Notes: generated by a model not told the origin, from the letters alone. DNA of 64,000 bases from Nitrobacter sp047149785 (GCF_047149785.1 NZ_BAAGBE010000001.1:3410001-3474000); one strand, 5' to 3'. Shown: positions 16,743 to 25,985, numbered from the stretch's first letter. Made by a program: numbers and translations.

Positions 16743-19010
16743 CTACAACGCCAGCCCTTCTGCGTCGGCGAAGTCCTTGAGCCTGTCGCGGATGGATATG
16801 CTGCCGGAGGGGGCGTCCAGCAGAGGCATGATCGCCGCTTCGGCCTTCTGCGCATCGAGATCGAGGATCATGGCCTTGACGGGACCATGCGCCGTGGCCG
16901 ACAGCGACAGTGAGCGGTAGCCGAGCGCGATCAACACCAGCGCGCCGAGCGGCTGCGACGCCATTTCCCCGCACAGCGAGGCGCTTTTCCCGGCTGTTTT
17001 CGCCTTGGCCACGATGTCGCGCAGGGCCCGGAGAATCGGCGCCGACAGCGTATCGAAGCGGTTGGATACCTTGCTGTTGCCGCGATCGACCGCGAACATG
17101 AACTGGAACAGGTCGTTCGATCCGACGGAGACGAAATCGACCTTCCCGAGCAATTCGTCGAGCTGGTACAGCAGCGCCGGCACCTCGACCATGGTGCCGA
17201 CGTCAACGCGTTCCGGCAACGCGTGGCCGTGCTGGCGCAGATAGGTGAGTTCGCGCTCGACGATGGCCTTGGCCTGATCGAATTCGGCGACTTCCGAGAT
17301 CATCGGGAACATGATGCGCAGCGCGCGTCCGCCGCCGGCGCGCAGCAGCGCGCGGACCTGCCCGCGCAGCAGACCGGGGCGGTCGAGCCCGAGCCGGATC
17401 GCGCGCCAGCCCAGCGCCGGGTTTTCCTCTGCCACGGTTTCCATGTAGGGCACCGCCTTGTCGCCGCCGATGTCGAGGGTGCGGAAGGTCACGGGCTTGT
17501 CGCCGGCGGCGTCCAGAACGGCGCGGTACAGCGCAAGCTGCTCGCTGGTGCGCGGCAGGTTCTGGCCGACCATGAATTGCAGCTCGGTCCGGAACAGGCC
17601 GATGCCGGAGCAATTGGTATCCTCCAGATGAGGCAGGTCGATCAGGAGGCCGGCATTGATCATGAGATCGACCGGCTGGCCGTCCCGGGTGACGCAGGGC
17701 TTGTCGCGCAGCGCGATGTACTGCGCCTGCCGGCGGGCGCGAAAGCGAACGCGCTCGGCGTAAGCCGATTCGATTTCCGCCGACGGTCGCACGTAGATTG
17801 CGCCCGAGGTGCCGTCGACGATGATGGCGTCGCCGGGGTCCGCGATTCCGGGCGCGTTCGGCACCTCGCCGACGGCCGGGATGCCCAGCGCCCGCGCGAC
17901 GATGGAGACGTGCGAATTCGCCGTGCCCTCTTCCAGCACCAGGCCGCGCAACCGCTTGCGGTCATAGTCCAACAGGGCCGCCGGTCCCATGGCGCGCGCG
18001 ATCAAAATCGCATTTTCCGGGAGCTGCTCGCGCGACGGCGCATGGTCCTGCCCGGCCAGTTGCCGCATCAGGCGGTGGCCGAGATCCTCAAGGTCGTGCA
18101 GGCGGTCGCGAAGATAGGGGTCGGTCGAGCGCAGCATCCGCGCGCGGGTATCCGATTGCACGCGCTCGACGGCGGCCTCGGCCGTGAGGCCGGTCGCGAC
18201 CGCCTCCTGCAGCCGGTGCGACCAGCCGTGATCGTTGGCGAACATCCGGTAGGCCTCGAGCACGTCGCGGTGCTCGCCGCCGTCCGCAACGTCGCCGCGC
18301 TCCAGCATGCGGTCGAGGTCGGCGCGCAGTTTGGCGAGCGCCGCCTCAAGCCGCCTGATTTCCTTCGGCAGGTCCTCGGCGATGTAGTTGGTGATGACGA
18401 CGCGGGGCTCGTGCAGCACGACATGGCCGAGCGCGATGCCGTCGGACAGGATCGCGCCGGTCTGGCGGATCGAGCGGCGCACGGCCGGCTCGAGGCCGGG
18501 CTGGGCGAGCGCGGCCAGTTCGCCCGAGGCGATCATCTCGGCGAGCACCATCGCCGTGGTCTGGAGCGCTTCGACCTCCTCCTCGACATAGGTGCGCCTG
18601 GCGCGGTTCTGCACCACCAGCACGCCGAGCGTATTGCCCGCGCGCAGGATCGGCACGCCGAGGAACGAATTGTAGATTTCTTCGCCGGTTTCCGGGCGGA
18701 AGGAGAACGCGGGGTGACTCTGCGCGTCCGGCAGATTAAGCGGCGTCGCTTCGCTCGCGACGAGGCCGACCAGGCCCTCGTGCGCGGTCAGCACGGTGCG
18801 ATGCACGGCGTCGCGATTGAGACCTTCGGTGGCATAGAGTTCCAGGGTGTTGTCGACGCGCAGCACGTAGGTCGAGCACACCTCCGCCACCATGTTGGCG
18901 GCGATCAGCACCACGATCTTGTCGAGGCGCTCCTGTGCGCTGACCGGCTCCGCCATGACTTCGCGGAGCCGTCTCAACAAGACGCGGGGGCCGCTCGACG
19001 CGCTCCGCAT
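16743..19010 (-). CDS. ptsP: Phosphoenolpyruvate-protein phosphotransferase PtsP (EI-Ntr)
   Basis: A 755-residue first enzyme of the nitrogen-related PTS, passing phosphate from PEP to NPr and on to EIIA-Ntr, with regulatory roles in nitrogen and potassium balance. The N-terminal GAF sensor domain (about 20-165) distinguishes it from the sugar EI. It is followed by the HPr-binding/swivel region with the phospho-histidine in EEGTANSHVSIVARALGIP, and the PEP-binding barrel with GIGLFRTE, RTLDIGGDK and FVSVGSNDLFQF. A gggagg sequence 10 bases before the ATG at 19010 supports the start. It lies between lysC (280-base gap) and prfA (45-base gap) on the minus strand. Confidence 0.95.
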   Translation of the reverse strand: MRSASSGPRVLLRRLREVMAEPVSAQERLDKIVVLIAANMVAEVCSTYVLRVDNTLELYATEGLNRDAVHRTVLTAHEGLVGLVASEATPLNLPDAQSHPAFSFRPETGEEIYNSFLGVPILRAGNTLGVLVVQNRARRTYVEEEVEALQTTAMVLAEMIASGELAALAQPGLEPAVRRSIRQTGAILSDGIALGHVVLHEPRVVITNYIAEDLPKEIRRLEAALAKLRADLDRMLERGDVADGGEHRDVLEAYRMFANDHGWSHRLQEAVATGLTAEAAVERVQSDTRARMLRSTDPYLRDRLHDLEDLGHRLMRQLAGQDHAPSREQLPENAILIARAMGPAALLDYDRKRLRGLVLEEGTANSHVSIVARALGIPAVGEVPNAPGIADPGDAIIVDGTSGAIYVRPSAEIESAYAERVRFRARRQAQYIALRDKPCVTRDGQPVDLMINAGLLIDLPHLEDTNCSGIGLFRTELQFMVGQNLPRTSEQLALYRAVLDAAGDKPVTFRTLDIGGDKAVPYMETVAEENPALGWRAIRLGLDRPGLLRGQVRALLRAGGGRALRIMFPMISEVAEFDQAKAIVERELTYLRQHGHALPERVDVGTMVEVPALLYQLDELLGKVDFVSVGSNDLFQFMFAVDRGNSKVSNRFDTLSAPILRALRDIVAKAKTAGKSASLCGEMASQPLGALVLIALGYRSLSLSATAHGPVKAMILDLDAQKAEAAIMPLLDAPSGSISIRDRLKDFADAEGLAL

Positions 19011-19290
19011 GTCCCGGTATCCTCCCTGCGAGGCCGCCTTTTGATAAGCCTCGGAAAAACAATGACTTTACCGCGTCAGAAGCGTAGCAGCGCGGTGCAT
19101 GGCCGAATGATTGTCTGCAGCCGTGGCGCCTGTCGCGAACGGCCACGTCATGAGGCCGTATAGCCAATCGACGTCCGTTTTGCCAAGCAAAACACCTGCC
19201 GCCGACGGGCGCACAGTTTGGAAGAACTGCACCCTGCGCGCGTGACCCGGGCGGCACTGCGTTGCGCCGGTTCAGGCGGCGCAGCAACCC

Positions 19291-20544
19291 TCAGGCTTGA
19301 TCGAGTCCGTACAGCGTGTGCAGCGTCCGTACCGCCAGTTCGGTATAGGCGGTGTCGATCAGCAGCGAGAACTTGATTTCGGAGGTGGTGATGGCGCGGA
19401 TGTTGATGCCCTTGTCCGACAGCGCCTTGAACGCCTGTGCCGCGACGCCGGCATGGCTGCGCATGCCCGAGCCGATCACCGAGATTTTCGCGACGTCGGT
19501 GGCGCTATCGAGGCGCGCATAGCCGATGGTGTCCCGGGCCGCGGCGATGGTCTCCCTGGCGCGGGCATGGTCGGTCGCCGGCACCGTGAACGTCAGGTCG
19601 GTGGTCTTGCCGTCCTCCGAGACGTTCTGCACGATCATGTCGACGTTGATGTTGGCGTCGGCGAGCGGAACAAAAATCGAGGCGGCGACACCCGGCTTGT
19701 CCTCGATCTGGCGCACCGAGATCTGCGCCTCGTCCTTGGAGAAGGCGATGCCGGTGACGACGTGGCTTTCCATGATGTCCTCCTCGCCGCAGATCAGCGT
19801 ACCCGGCGGCGTGCCATGGGGATCGATGTCCTCCGGCCTGTCGAAACTGGAGCGAACGAAAATCGGCATGTTCTGGGTCATGCCGAGTTCCACGGAACGA
19901 ACCTGCAGCACCTTGGCGCCCTGCGACGCCAGTTCCAGCATGTCCTCGAACGCGATCCTGTCGAGCCGGCGGGCCTTGGGAACCACGCGCGGATCGGTGG
20001 TGTAGACGCCGTCGACGTCGGTATAGATGTCGCAGCGGTCGGCGCGGATGGCGGCGGCGACCGCCACCGCCGAGGTGTCGGATCCGCCGCGGCCGAGCGT
20101 GGTGATGCGGCCGGTCTGCGGGCTGATGCCCTGGAAGCCGGCGATCACGGCGACCTCCTTGCGCTCCCTGAAGCGGTTGACGAGGTCGCCGCCGTCGATC
20201 CCGATAATGCGCGCCGAGGCGTGGGCGTCGCTGGTCCGGATCGGGATCTGCCAACCCTGCCAGGAGCGCGCTTGAATGCCGAGCGATTGCAGCGCGATGG
20301 CCAGCAGCCCTGAGGTGATCTGCTCGCCGGAGGCCACCACGGCGTCGTATTCGCGCGCGTCGTGCATCGGCGAGGCGTCGCTGCACCAGGCCACCAGTTC
20401 GTTGGTCTTGCCCGCCATCGCCGACACCACCACCGCGACGTCGTGGCCGGCGTCGACCTCGCGTTTGACATGCCGCGCGACGTTGCGGATGCGGTCGAGA
20501 TTGGCGACGGAGGTGCCGCCGAATTTCATCACAAGGCGGCTCAT
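19291..20544 (-). CDS. lysC: Aspartate kinase
   Basis: A 417-residue monofunctional aspartokinase, first step of lysine, methionine, threonine and diaminopimelate synthesis. The kinase domain opens with LVMKFGGTSVANLDRI, has GRGGSDTSAVAVAAA and the DVDGVYTTDPR motif. Two ACT domains follow from about residue 265 (VTGIAFSKDEAQISVRQIEDKPGVAASIF; ISVIGSGMRSHAGVAAQAF), expected to give lysine/threonine feedback control. First gene of the minus-strand block with ptsP; divergent from the PH-domain gene. Confidence 0.96.
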   Translation of the reverse strand: MSRLVMKFGGTSVANLDRIRNVARHVKREVDAGHDVAVVVSAMAGKTNELVAWCSDASPMHDAREYDAVVASGEQITSGLLAIALQSLGIQARSWQGWQIPIRTSDAHASARIIGIDGGDLVNRFRERKEVAVIAGFQGISPQTGRITTLGRGGSDTSAVAVAAAIRADRCDIYTDVDGVYTTDPRVVPKARRLDRIAFEDMLELASQGAKVLQVRSVELGMTQNMPIFVRSSFDRPEDIDPHGTPPGTLICGEEDIMESHVVTGIAFSKDEAQISVRQIEDKPGVAASIFVPLADANINVDMIVQNVSEDGKTTDLTFTVPATDHARARETIAAARDTIGYARLDSATDVAKISVIGSGMRSHAGVAAQAFKALSDKGINIRAITTSEIKFSLLIDTAYTELAVRTLHTLYGLDQA

Positions 20545-20733
20545 GACGGGTGGTGCGTTCCCAAGGCGAACTGGATAAAAGAGCTAGCGGTATAGATATA
20601 ATGTCATGCGAAAAGCGGGACGCACGGGCGAGAAGGCGCGTATACATACCCGCGCCGTCGCGGGCGGGCAACCCGGCTTTCGGCCAGTTCGCGGGAGGCC
20701 GGACGATCCAGGGAACGCGCGTGAGGCAGGCCG

Positions 20734-21201
20734 ATGGGGCGTTATATCGACGATATTCTGCAACCGGGCGAGAAGGTGTTGTATTCGACCAACGTGCATT
20801 GGATTTTCTATCTGCCGGCCATCGCCGCCTGGGTCGTGGCGCTCGCCCTGTTCGTGGGGTCGCAGATGTTCGTGACCGAGACGCCGATGCTGCTATGCTT
20901 GTCGCTGGCGGTCATTGCCGCGCTCCTGGCATTGTACTGGATGCTGAGGGCATGGTTTCGCCGCTGGACCACCGAGACCGACGTGACCAATTTGCGGGTT
21001 GTGCACAAGAGCGGCTTTATCAGGCGGCGCACTTTCGAGATGAGTCTGGACAAGGTCGAGAGCGTGGATGTCAATCAGAGCATTCTCGGCCGTATTCTCA
21101 ACTACGGCGACGTGACGGTGCGCGGGGTCGGCGAGGGAGCCGAGAGGATCAGAACCATCGCTTCGCCGCTGGCGTTCCGCAGCCACATCACGGCGCGATA
21201 G
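20734..21201 (+). CDS. PH domain (bPH2/DUF304) membrane protein
   Basis: A 155-residue protein starting MGRYIDDILQPGEKVLYSTNVHW. Two transmembrane helices (about 28-46 and 50-70) are followed by a bacterial PH domain (TDVTNLRVVHKSGFIRRRTFEMSLDKVESVDVNQSILGRIL...). Proteins of this type are common and mostly uncharacterised; a cytoplasmic membrane location is clear from the helices. Fourteen bases before ubiG, so probably co-transcribed with it. Confidence 0.88.
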   Translation: MGRYIDDILQPGEKVLYSTNVHWIFYLPAIAAWVVALALFVGSQMFVTETPMLLCLSLAVIAALLALYWMLRAWFRRWTTETDVTNLRVVHKSGFIRRRTFEMSLDKVESVDVNQSILGRILNYGDVTVRGVGEGAERIRTIASPLAFRSHITAR

Positions 21202-21214
21202 GAGCCGCGCAGCC

Positions 21215-21988
21215 ATGACCACGCCAGTCAACCCTTCCGCAAGGTCTTCGGCCGCGTCGGGATCGACGGTCGATCCGGCCGAGATCGCGAAGTTCTCCAA
21301 ACTGTCGCAGGAGTGGTGGGATCCCAACGGCAAGATGGCGCCGCTGCACAAGATCAACCCGCTGCGGCTCCAGTTCATCCGCGACGCCGCCTGCCGCAAG
21401 TTCGAGCGCAGCGCGCGCAGCCTGAACTGCCTGGCGGATTTGAGGCTGCTCGATATCGGTTGCGGCGCCGGCCTTCTGTGCGAACCCTTCACGCGGCTTG
21501 GCGCCGAGGTGATCGGGGTCGATCCGTCCGCGTCCAACATCGCCGCGGCGAAGCTGCACGCCGAGAAAGCCCACCTGTCGATCGATTATCGCTGCACCAC
21601 CGTGGAAGACATGGATGTGCGCGAGCGTTTCGACATCATCCTCGCGATGGAAGTGGTGGAGCATGTCGCCGACGTCGGCCTGTTCATCGATCGTTGCGCC
21701 GCGATGCTGAAACCGGGCGGCATGATGGTGGCCTCCACCCTCAACCGCAACTGGAAGAGCTTCGCGCTCGGCATCGTGGCGGCGGAATACGTGCTGCGCT
21801 GGCTGCCGCGCGGCACCCACCAGTGGGACAAGTTCGTCACCCCCGATGAACTCGCGCGTCATCTCGAGCGCAACAGGCTCGGCATCACCGAGCAAAGCGG
21901 CGTGGTCTACAGCCCGTTCGCGGACAGATGGAGCCTGTCGTCGGACATGGACGTCAACTACATGGTGGTGGCCGAAGCCGTGGGGTGA
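21215..21988 (+). CDS. ubiG: Ubiquinone biosynthesis O-methyltransferase UbiG
   Basis: A 257-residue enzyme carrying out both O-methylations of ubiquinone synthesis. SAM motif I LLDIGCGAGLLCEP, post-motif I IGVDPSASNI and motif II FDIILAMEVVEHVADV are present, together with the N-terminal WWDPNGKMAPLHKINPLRLQFI box diagnostic for UbiG and the C-terminal VTPDELARHLERN. A ggag 13 bases before ATG 21215 supports the start. Its position beside lysC matches relatives. Confidence 0.96.
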   Translation: MTTPVNPSARSSAASGSTVDPAEIAKFSKLSQEWWDPNGKMAPLHKINPLRLQFIRDAACRKFERSARSLNCLADLRLLDIGCGAGLLCEPFTRLGAEVIGVDPSASNIAAAKLHAEKAHLSIDYRCTTVEDMDVRERFDIILAMEVVEHVADVGLFIDRCAAMLKPGGMMVASTLNRNWKSFALGIVAAEYVLRWLPRGTHQWDKFVTPDELARHLERNRLGITEQSGVVYSPFADRWSLSSDMDVNYMVVAEAVG

Positions 21989-22015
21989 AAGATCAACGGG
22001 CGCAGCCCGCATCGC

Positions 22016-22125
22016 TCGTCATTGCCGGGCATAGCCGTTCCGGCGTCGCTTCGCTCGTCTATGCCCCGGCAATCTAGCGCTTTCTTAAAAGATGGATACG
22101 CGGGCCGAGCCCACCTATGACGACT
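22016..22125. repeat. REP-like palindromes after ubiG
   Basis: Palindromic units cgtcattgccgggcat.../atgccccggcaat and gatacgcgggccgagcccac, similar in parts to 6104-6176. They fill most of the 160-base gap between ubiG and the EamA gene; no T-run follows. Confidence 0.55.
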
Positions 22126-22148
22126 TTTAGCAGGCCCGCATTACCGCC

Positions 22149-23129
22149 ATGACGTCGCTCCCGTTGACGCCGATGACGGGGACCGGCACGGTGGGCGGCG
22201 TTCAGCGGTTCAAGCTCCCATCATCCTTCATGTTCACCATCGCCTCGCTCTGGATTCCCTTCACCGTCACGGCCGCGTTCGCACAGGTCGCGCGCAATGC
22301 GATGCAGCGGTCGCTGACCGGTCCGCTCGGCACCTGGGGCGCGACCAACATCCGCTTCCTGTTCGGTTTCCCGTTTGCGCTGATCTTTTTCGCCCTGGTG
22401 ATCGTGGTCACCGGCGACCCGGTCCCGTGGCCGTCCGCCGTCTTCTGGCTGTGGCTGCTGCTCGGCGCGCTCACGCAGATCGTCGGCACCGGCCTGATGC
22501 TGCTTGCGATGAACGACAGCTCGTTCGTGGTGACCATAGCGTATCTCAAGACCGAAGCGATCCAGGCCGCGATCTTCGGGTTTGTTTTTCTCGGCGATCA
22601 TCTGACCTTGCTGAAAGTGGTCGCGATCGTGATCGCGACCGCCGGCGTCATCATCACCGCGCTCCGGCCCGGCGGCGCCAGGGGCTTCGCCGACATCAAG
22701 CCGACGACGTTGGGACTGCTCGCGGCCGCCTGCTTCGCGCTGTCCGCGGTCGGCTTTCGCGGCGCTATCATCATTGTGCCGGGGGTATCGTTCGTCACCG
22801 CGGCGACCTACACGCTGGTGTTCGGCCTGTTGGTGCAGACGGCGGTGTTGACGGCCTATCTGTTTCTGCGCGCGCCCGACGTGCCAGGAAAAATTCTCGC
22901 CCTGTGGCGGCCGTCGATGTTCGCGGGTTTTCTGGGCGCGTTCGCCTCGCAATTCTGGTTCCTGGCGTTCGCGCTCACCGCCGCAGCCAACGTCCGCACG
23001 CTGGCGCTGGTCGAGGTGCTGTTCGCGCAGGCGGTGTCGTATTATTCGTTCAAGCAGCCGCTTTCCTTACGTGAAGCTGGCGGGATCGTGCTGATCGTGA
23101 TCGGCGTCGGGCTGCTGGTCAGCGTTTGA
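22149..23129 (+). CDS. EamA (DMT) family transporter
   Basis: A 326-residue permease with ten hydrophobic segments in two EamA repeats, the usual drug/metabolite transporter layout. Features are FTVTAAFAQVARNAMQRSL in helix 1 and QFWFLAFALTAAANVRTLALVEVLFAQ in the second repeat. Substrate unknown. The first ~25 residues are not hydrophobic and the true start may be the ATG at 22230 (MFTIASLWIPFTV). The 3' end overlaps the next, converging gene by 11 bases. Confidence 0.85.
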   Translation: MTSLPLTPMTGTGTVGGVQRFKLPSSFMFTIASLWIPFTVTAAFAQVARNAMQRSLTGPLGTWGATNIRFLFGFPFALIFFALVIVVTGDPVPWPSAVFWLWLLLGALTQIVGTGLMLLAMNDSSFVVTIAYLKTEAIQAAIFGFVFLGDHLTLLKVVAIVIATAGVIITALRPGGARGFADIKPTTLGLLAAACFALSAVGFRGAIIIVPGVSFVTAATYTLVFGLLVQTAVLTAYLFLRAPDVPGKILALWRPSMFAGFLGAFASQFWFLAFALTAAANVRTLALVEVLFAQAVSYYSFKQPLSLREAGGIVLIVIGVGLLVSV

Positions 23130-23559
23130 ATGCAATCAGCACCGCGCCGCTTGCGATCAGCGCGATGCCGAGCCAGCCGTTGAGCGATGGCCGTTCGCCG
23201 AGGAAGGCGACGCCGAACAGCGCCACCAGCACCACGCTCAGCTTGTCGATCGGCGCCACCAGCGTCACCGGGCCGAGTTTCAGCGCGCGGAAATAGCAGA
23301 TCCATGACGCGCCGGTTCCGAGCCCCGACAACACCAGGAAAATCCAGCTCCGGGTCGGGATCGAGCCGGGTCGGCTGAATTGCCCCGTTGCAAACAGGAT
23401 CGCGCTCAGGCCGACCAGCACGACGATGGTGCGGATCCAGGTCGCGAGATCTGAACTGATGTCCTCGACGCCGACCTTGGCAAAAATGGCGGTCAGCGCC
23501 GCGAACACGGCCGATAACACGGCCCAGGCTTGCCAGCTCGCAAGGGCCTGTGTGCTCAT
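23119..23559 (-). CDS. Single-domain EamA family transporter
   Basis: A 146-residue protein made of one EamA repeat (five helices), beginning MSTQALASWQAWAVLSAVFAALTAIFAKVG, with CYFRALKLGPVTLVAPIDKLSVV and GERPSLNGWLGIALIASGAVLIA. Such half-size DMT proteins are believed to work as dimers. Start and upstream DUF1178 stop share one base (TGATG), so it is the last gene of the translationally coupled nitrilase-DUF1178-DUF1178 group. Its 3' end overlaps the converging, full-size EamA gene. Confidence 0.88.
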   Translation of the reverse strand: MSTQALASWQAWAVLSAVFAALTAIFAKVGVEDISSDLATWIRTIVVLVGLSAILFATGQFSRPGSIPTRSWIFLVLSGLGTGASWICYFRALKLGPVTLVAPIDKLSVVLVALFGVAFLGERPSLNGWLGIALIASGAVLIAFKR

Positions 23560-24002
23560 CAGTTCCGGTCGTCCCGCAGCAGCGGCAGCGACCCGACGTC
23601 GACGCCTTCCTCGATCAGCGATTTCGCTTCCTCCGGCGATGCCTCGCCGTAGATCGGGCGATGCTTGATATCGCCGTAATGCATCTTACGGGCTTCGTTG
23701 GGAAAGCGCGCGCCCACGTCGTCGGCGTTCTTGACAAGATGATCGTGCAACTGTTTGAGCCCGGCGCGCAGTTCGCGTTCCTGCGCCATTGCTACCGACT
23801 CGGATAAATCCGCCGACGCCGCCGACCCGCGCTTTTTGGTTCCGGCGATTCGCGGCGCCATGATCGCCTTCTCGACCTTGGCCGAGCCGCAGACCGCGCA
23901 GGTCACGAGCTTGCGCTTGAGCTGCGAATCGTAGGCCGACGAACTCTGGAACCAGCTTTCGAAGCTGTGACCGCGCTCGCAGCGCAGGTTGTAGCGGATC
24001 AT
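23559..24002 (-). CDS. DUF1178 family protein, full length
   Basis: A 147-residue protein of unknown function with an N-terminal zinc-ribbon-like part: CERGH at 8-12 and CAVCG at 35-39, within residues 1-51. A basic linker follows, then a DUF1178 C-terminal half (QLHDHLVKNADDVGARFPNEARKMHYGDIKHRPIYGEASPEEAKSL). Length is normal for the family. It starts inside the stop of a truncated sister copy (ATGA overlap), and 47 of the first 51 residues are identical between the two. Confidence 0.9.
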   Translation of the reverse strand: MIRYNLRCERGHSFESWFQSSSAYDSQLKRKLVTCAVCGSAKVEKAIMAPRIAGTKKRGSAASADLSESVAMAQERELRAGLKQLHDHLVKNADDVGARFPNEARKMHYGDIKHRPIYGEASPEEAKSLIEEGVDVGSLPLLRDDRN

Positions 24003-24238
24003 GCCGAACCTCCCTCGGGAGGGTCGATCGTGAACGCGGGAGCGGCCGCGATCCGCCGTGGGCCTTTCTTCTTGCTGCCCCCGAGCCGCGGCGCCATGAT
24101 CGCCTTCTCGACCTTCGCCGAACCACAGACCGCGCAGGTCACGAGCTTGCGTTTGACCTGCGAGTCATAGGACGCGGAGCTTTGGAACCAGCTTTCGAAG
24201 GTGTGGCCGCGCTCGCAGCGCAGATTGTAGCGGATCAT
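23999..24238 (-). CDS. Truncated DUF1178 paralogue (zinc-ribbon half only)
   Basis: A 79-residue reading frame whose first 51 residues repeat the N-terminus of the following DUF1178 protein with four changes (S13T, S22A, A23S, L28V), keeping both cysteine pairs. The C-terminal half of the family is replaced by GGSKKKGPRRIAAAPAF... It begins inside the nitrilase stop (ATGA) and ends inside the start of the full-length copy (ATGA). DNA similarity spans about 23852-24012 and 24088-24248, offset 236 bases, so it is a tandem partial duplication. Conservative substitutions and an intact frame suggest it is, or recently was, translated. Confidence 0.75.
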   Translation of the reverse strand: MIRYNLRCERGHTFESWFQSSASYDSQVKRKLVTCAVCGSAKVEKAIMAPRLGGSKKKGPRRIAAAPAFTIDPPEGGSA

Positions 24239-25116
24239 GCCGAACCTCGCACCAGATGCAGATGGTCGCCTGTCGACTTATGATCGGCGAAGGAAAAGCG
24301 TCGCCCGTGCTGCAACGACGGCACGGCGTTGCGCGCGGCCGCGACCTTGGCCGGGTCGATCGTCGCCAGCACGACGCCGGGCTCAAGGCCGCCGGCTTCG
24401 GCCAGTATGGCGCCCCAGGGATCGACGATCAGCGAATGGCCGAATGTTTCGCGCCTGTTCTCGTGCAAACCGGCCTGAGCGGCGGCGAACACGAAGCAGC
24501 CGTTTTCGATGGCGCGGGCGCGCAGCAGCGTGTGCCAGTGCGCCTCGCCGGTCTTTCGGGTGAAGGCCGAGGGCACGGTGAGGAACGACGCGCCGGCCTC
24601 GGCCAGCGCGCGGTACAGCGCCGGAAAGCGGAGGTCGTAGCAGATCGTCATGCCGAGCCTGCCCCAGGGCAGGTCCGCGATCACGGCGGTTTCGCCGGGC
24701 TGATAGTTGGCGGACTCCCGGTAGCTTTCGCCGCCGCCGAGATCGATATCGAACATGTGGATCTTGTCGTAGCGCGCAAGGACGTCGCCGGACGGCCCGA
24801 TCAGGAACGAGCGGTTGACGGCTTTGTCGGGCGTGGCCCGTAATGCCAGCGAGCCGACGTTGAGATGGATTTTCAACTCGCGCGCCAGATCGCGGTAAGC
24901 GGCGAGCGAGCGGTCGTCGTCCTCGCTTCGCAGGTGCTCGAACAGCGCGATGCGATCTGTCTGCATGATGTTGCTGACTTCGGGAGTCTGAATGAAGTGC
25001 GCGCCTTGCGCCGCCGCCTCGCGGATCAGCCTTGCGCCCTGATCGAGATTCGGCTCCGGCAGAAGACCGCTGCGCATCTGGATCATCGCCGCGACGAACG
25101 TGGTCTCGGTGCTCAT
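24235..25116 (-). CDS. Carbon-nitrogen hydrolase (nitrilase superfamily)
   Basis: A 293-residue amidase with the catalytic triad positions visible: Glu in IQTPEVSNI, Lys in ARYDKIHMFDIDL and Cys in GMTICYDLRFPALYRAL. The DLRFPALYR segment resembles the Nit1/Nit2 type, which in other organisms removes deaminated glutathione or acts as omega-amidase; that assignment is inference. First gene of an ATGA-coupled string with the DUF1178 pair and the small EamA gene; 53 bases downstream of ComF. Confidence 0.9.
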   Translation of the reverse strand: MSTETTFVAAMIQMRSGLLPEPNLDQGARLIREAAAQGAHFIQTPEVSNIMQTDRIALFEHLRSEDDDRSLAAYRDLARELKIHLNVGSLALRATPDKAVNRSFLIGPSGDVLARYDKIHMFDIDLGGGESYRESANYQPGETAVIADLPWGRLGMTICYDLRFPALYRALAEAGASFLTVPSAFTRKTGEAHWHTLLRARAIENGCFVFAAAQAGLHENRRETFGHSLIVDPWGAILAEAGGLEPGVVLATIDPAKVAAARNAVPSLQHGRRFSFADHKSTGDHLHLVRGSA

Positions 25117-25169
25117 GTCGTTGCCTTTCGCCCGCGAACAGGAACGAGGCTCCGGGTTCGAAGTTCAAT

Positions 25170-25985
25170 TTATATGGGAGCTTTCATGGTGTCGACAACC
25201 CGGGCGAACACCAGCACGTCCACCTGTGCGGCCTTGGCGCGCAACAGCACGCGCGCGCAAGCATCCACCGTCGCGCCCGAGGTCAGGACATCGTCGATCA
25301 GGACGATCCGGCGGCCTTGAATCTGGCCGGCGCGAGCGGTCGCGACCTTGAACGCGCCCTGCACGTTGCGGGCGCGGTCGGTCCGCGACAATCCGACCTG
25401 CTGCCGGGTTGGGCGGATGCGCTGCAGAGCATCGGCCCTGACCGGCACGCCGGATTGTGCGGCGATGACGCGCGCCAGCGCGCCGGACTGGTTGTAGCGG
25501 CGGCTCCAGCCGCGCCGCCAATGCAACGGCACGGGAATCAGAATATCAGCGCCGTCGAGCAGTTCGGTGCCGGCGCGCGCCATCCAGCGTCCCATCGCGG
25601 GCGCGAGGCCGGTGCGGTCCTGATATTTCAGCGCGTGGACCAGCACCTTGGCGACATCGTCGTAGCGCACCGCGGCGCGGGCGCGCTGATAGGCGGGAGG
25701 ATCGGCGATCGCCTCCATCGACAGCATGTCGGAGCCCGGATCGTAAACAAAGGGGATGCCGAGGCGGGGACAATAAGGGCGTTCGATGAACGACAGTTGC
25801 GTCCAGCACGCCGCACAGACGCCGACGCCCGCGACCGGTTCGCGACAGGCGACGCAGAGCGTCGGCAGTGCGATATCGAGCGCCGTTCGCGCCGCGTGGG
25901 ACAATGCGCCGGAACAGGCCCGCCACACGCCGCGCAGCCGATCGGCTCGGGGCGGCGAAGCCCGGCTGTCCGTCGAGGCGTCCAT
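25170..25985 (-). CDS. ComF family phosphoribosyltransferase-like protein
   Basis: A 271-residue ComF-type protein: an N-terminal zinc ribbon (LPTLCVACREPVAGVGVCAACW) and a C-terminal type I phosphoribosyltransferase domain with the PRPP loop IVLIDDVLTSGATVDA. In competent bacteria ComF takes part in DNA uptake; in rhizobia the role is unclear. The start at 25985 (MDASTDSRASPP) follows a gap full of repeats. Probably co-transcribed with the nitrilase group. Confidence 0.92.
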   Translation of the reverse strand: MDASTDSRASPPRADRLRGVWRACSGALSHAARTALDIALPTLCVACREPVAGVGVCAACWTQLSFIERPYCPRLGIPFVYDPGSDMLSMEAIADPPAYQRARAAVRYDDVAKVLVHALKYQDRTGLAPAMGRWMARAGTELLDGADILIPVPLHWRRGWSRRYNQSGALARVIAAQSGVPVRADALQRIRPTRQQVGLSRTDRARNVQGAFKVATARAGQIQGRRIVLIDDVLTSGATVDACARVLLRAKAAQVDVLVFARVVDTMKAPI

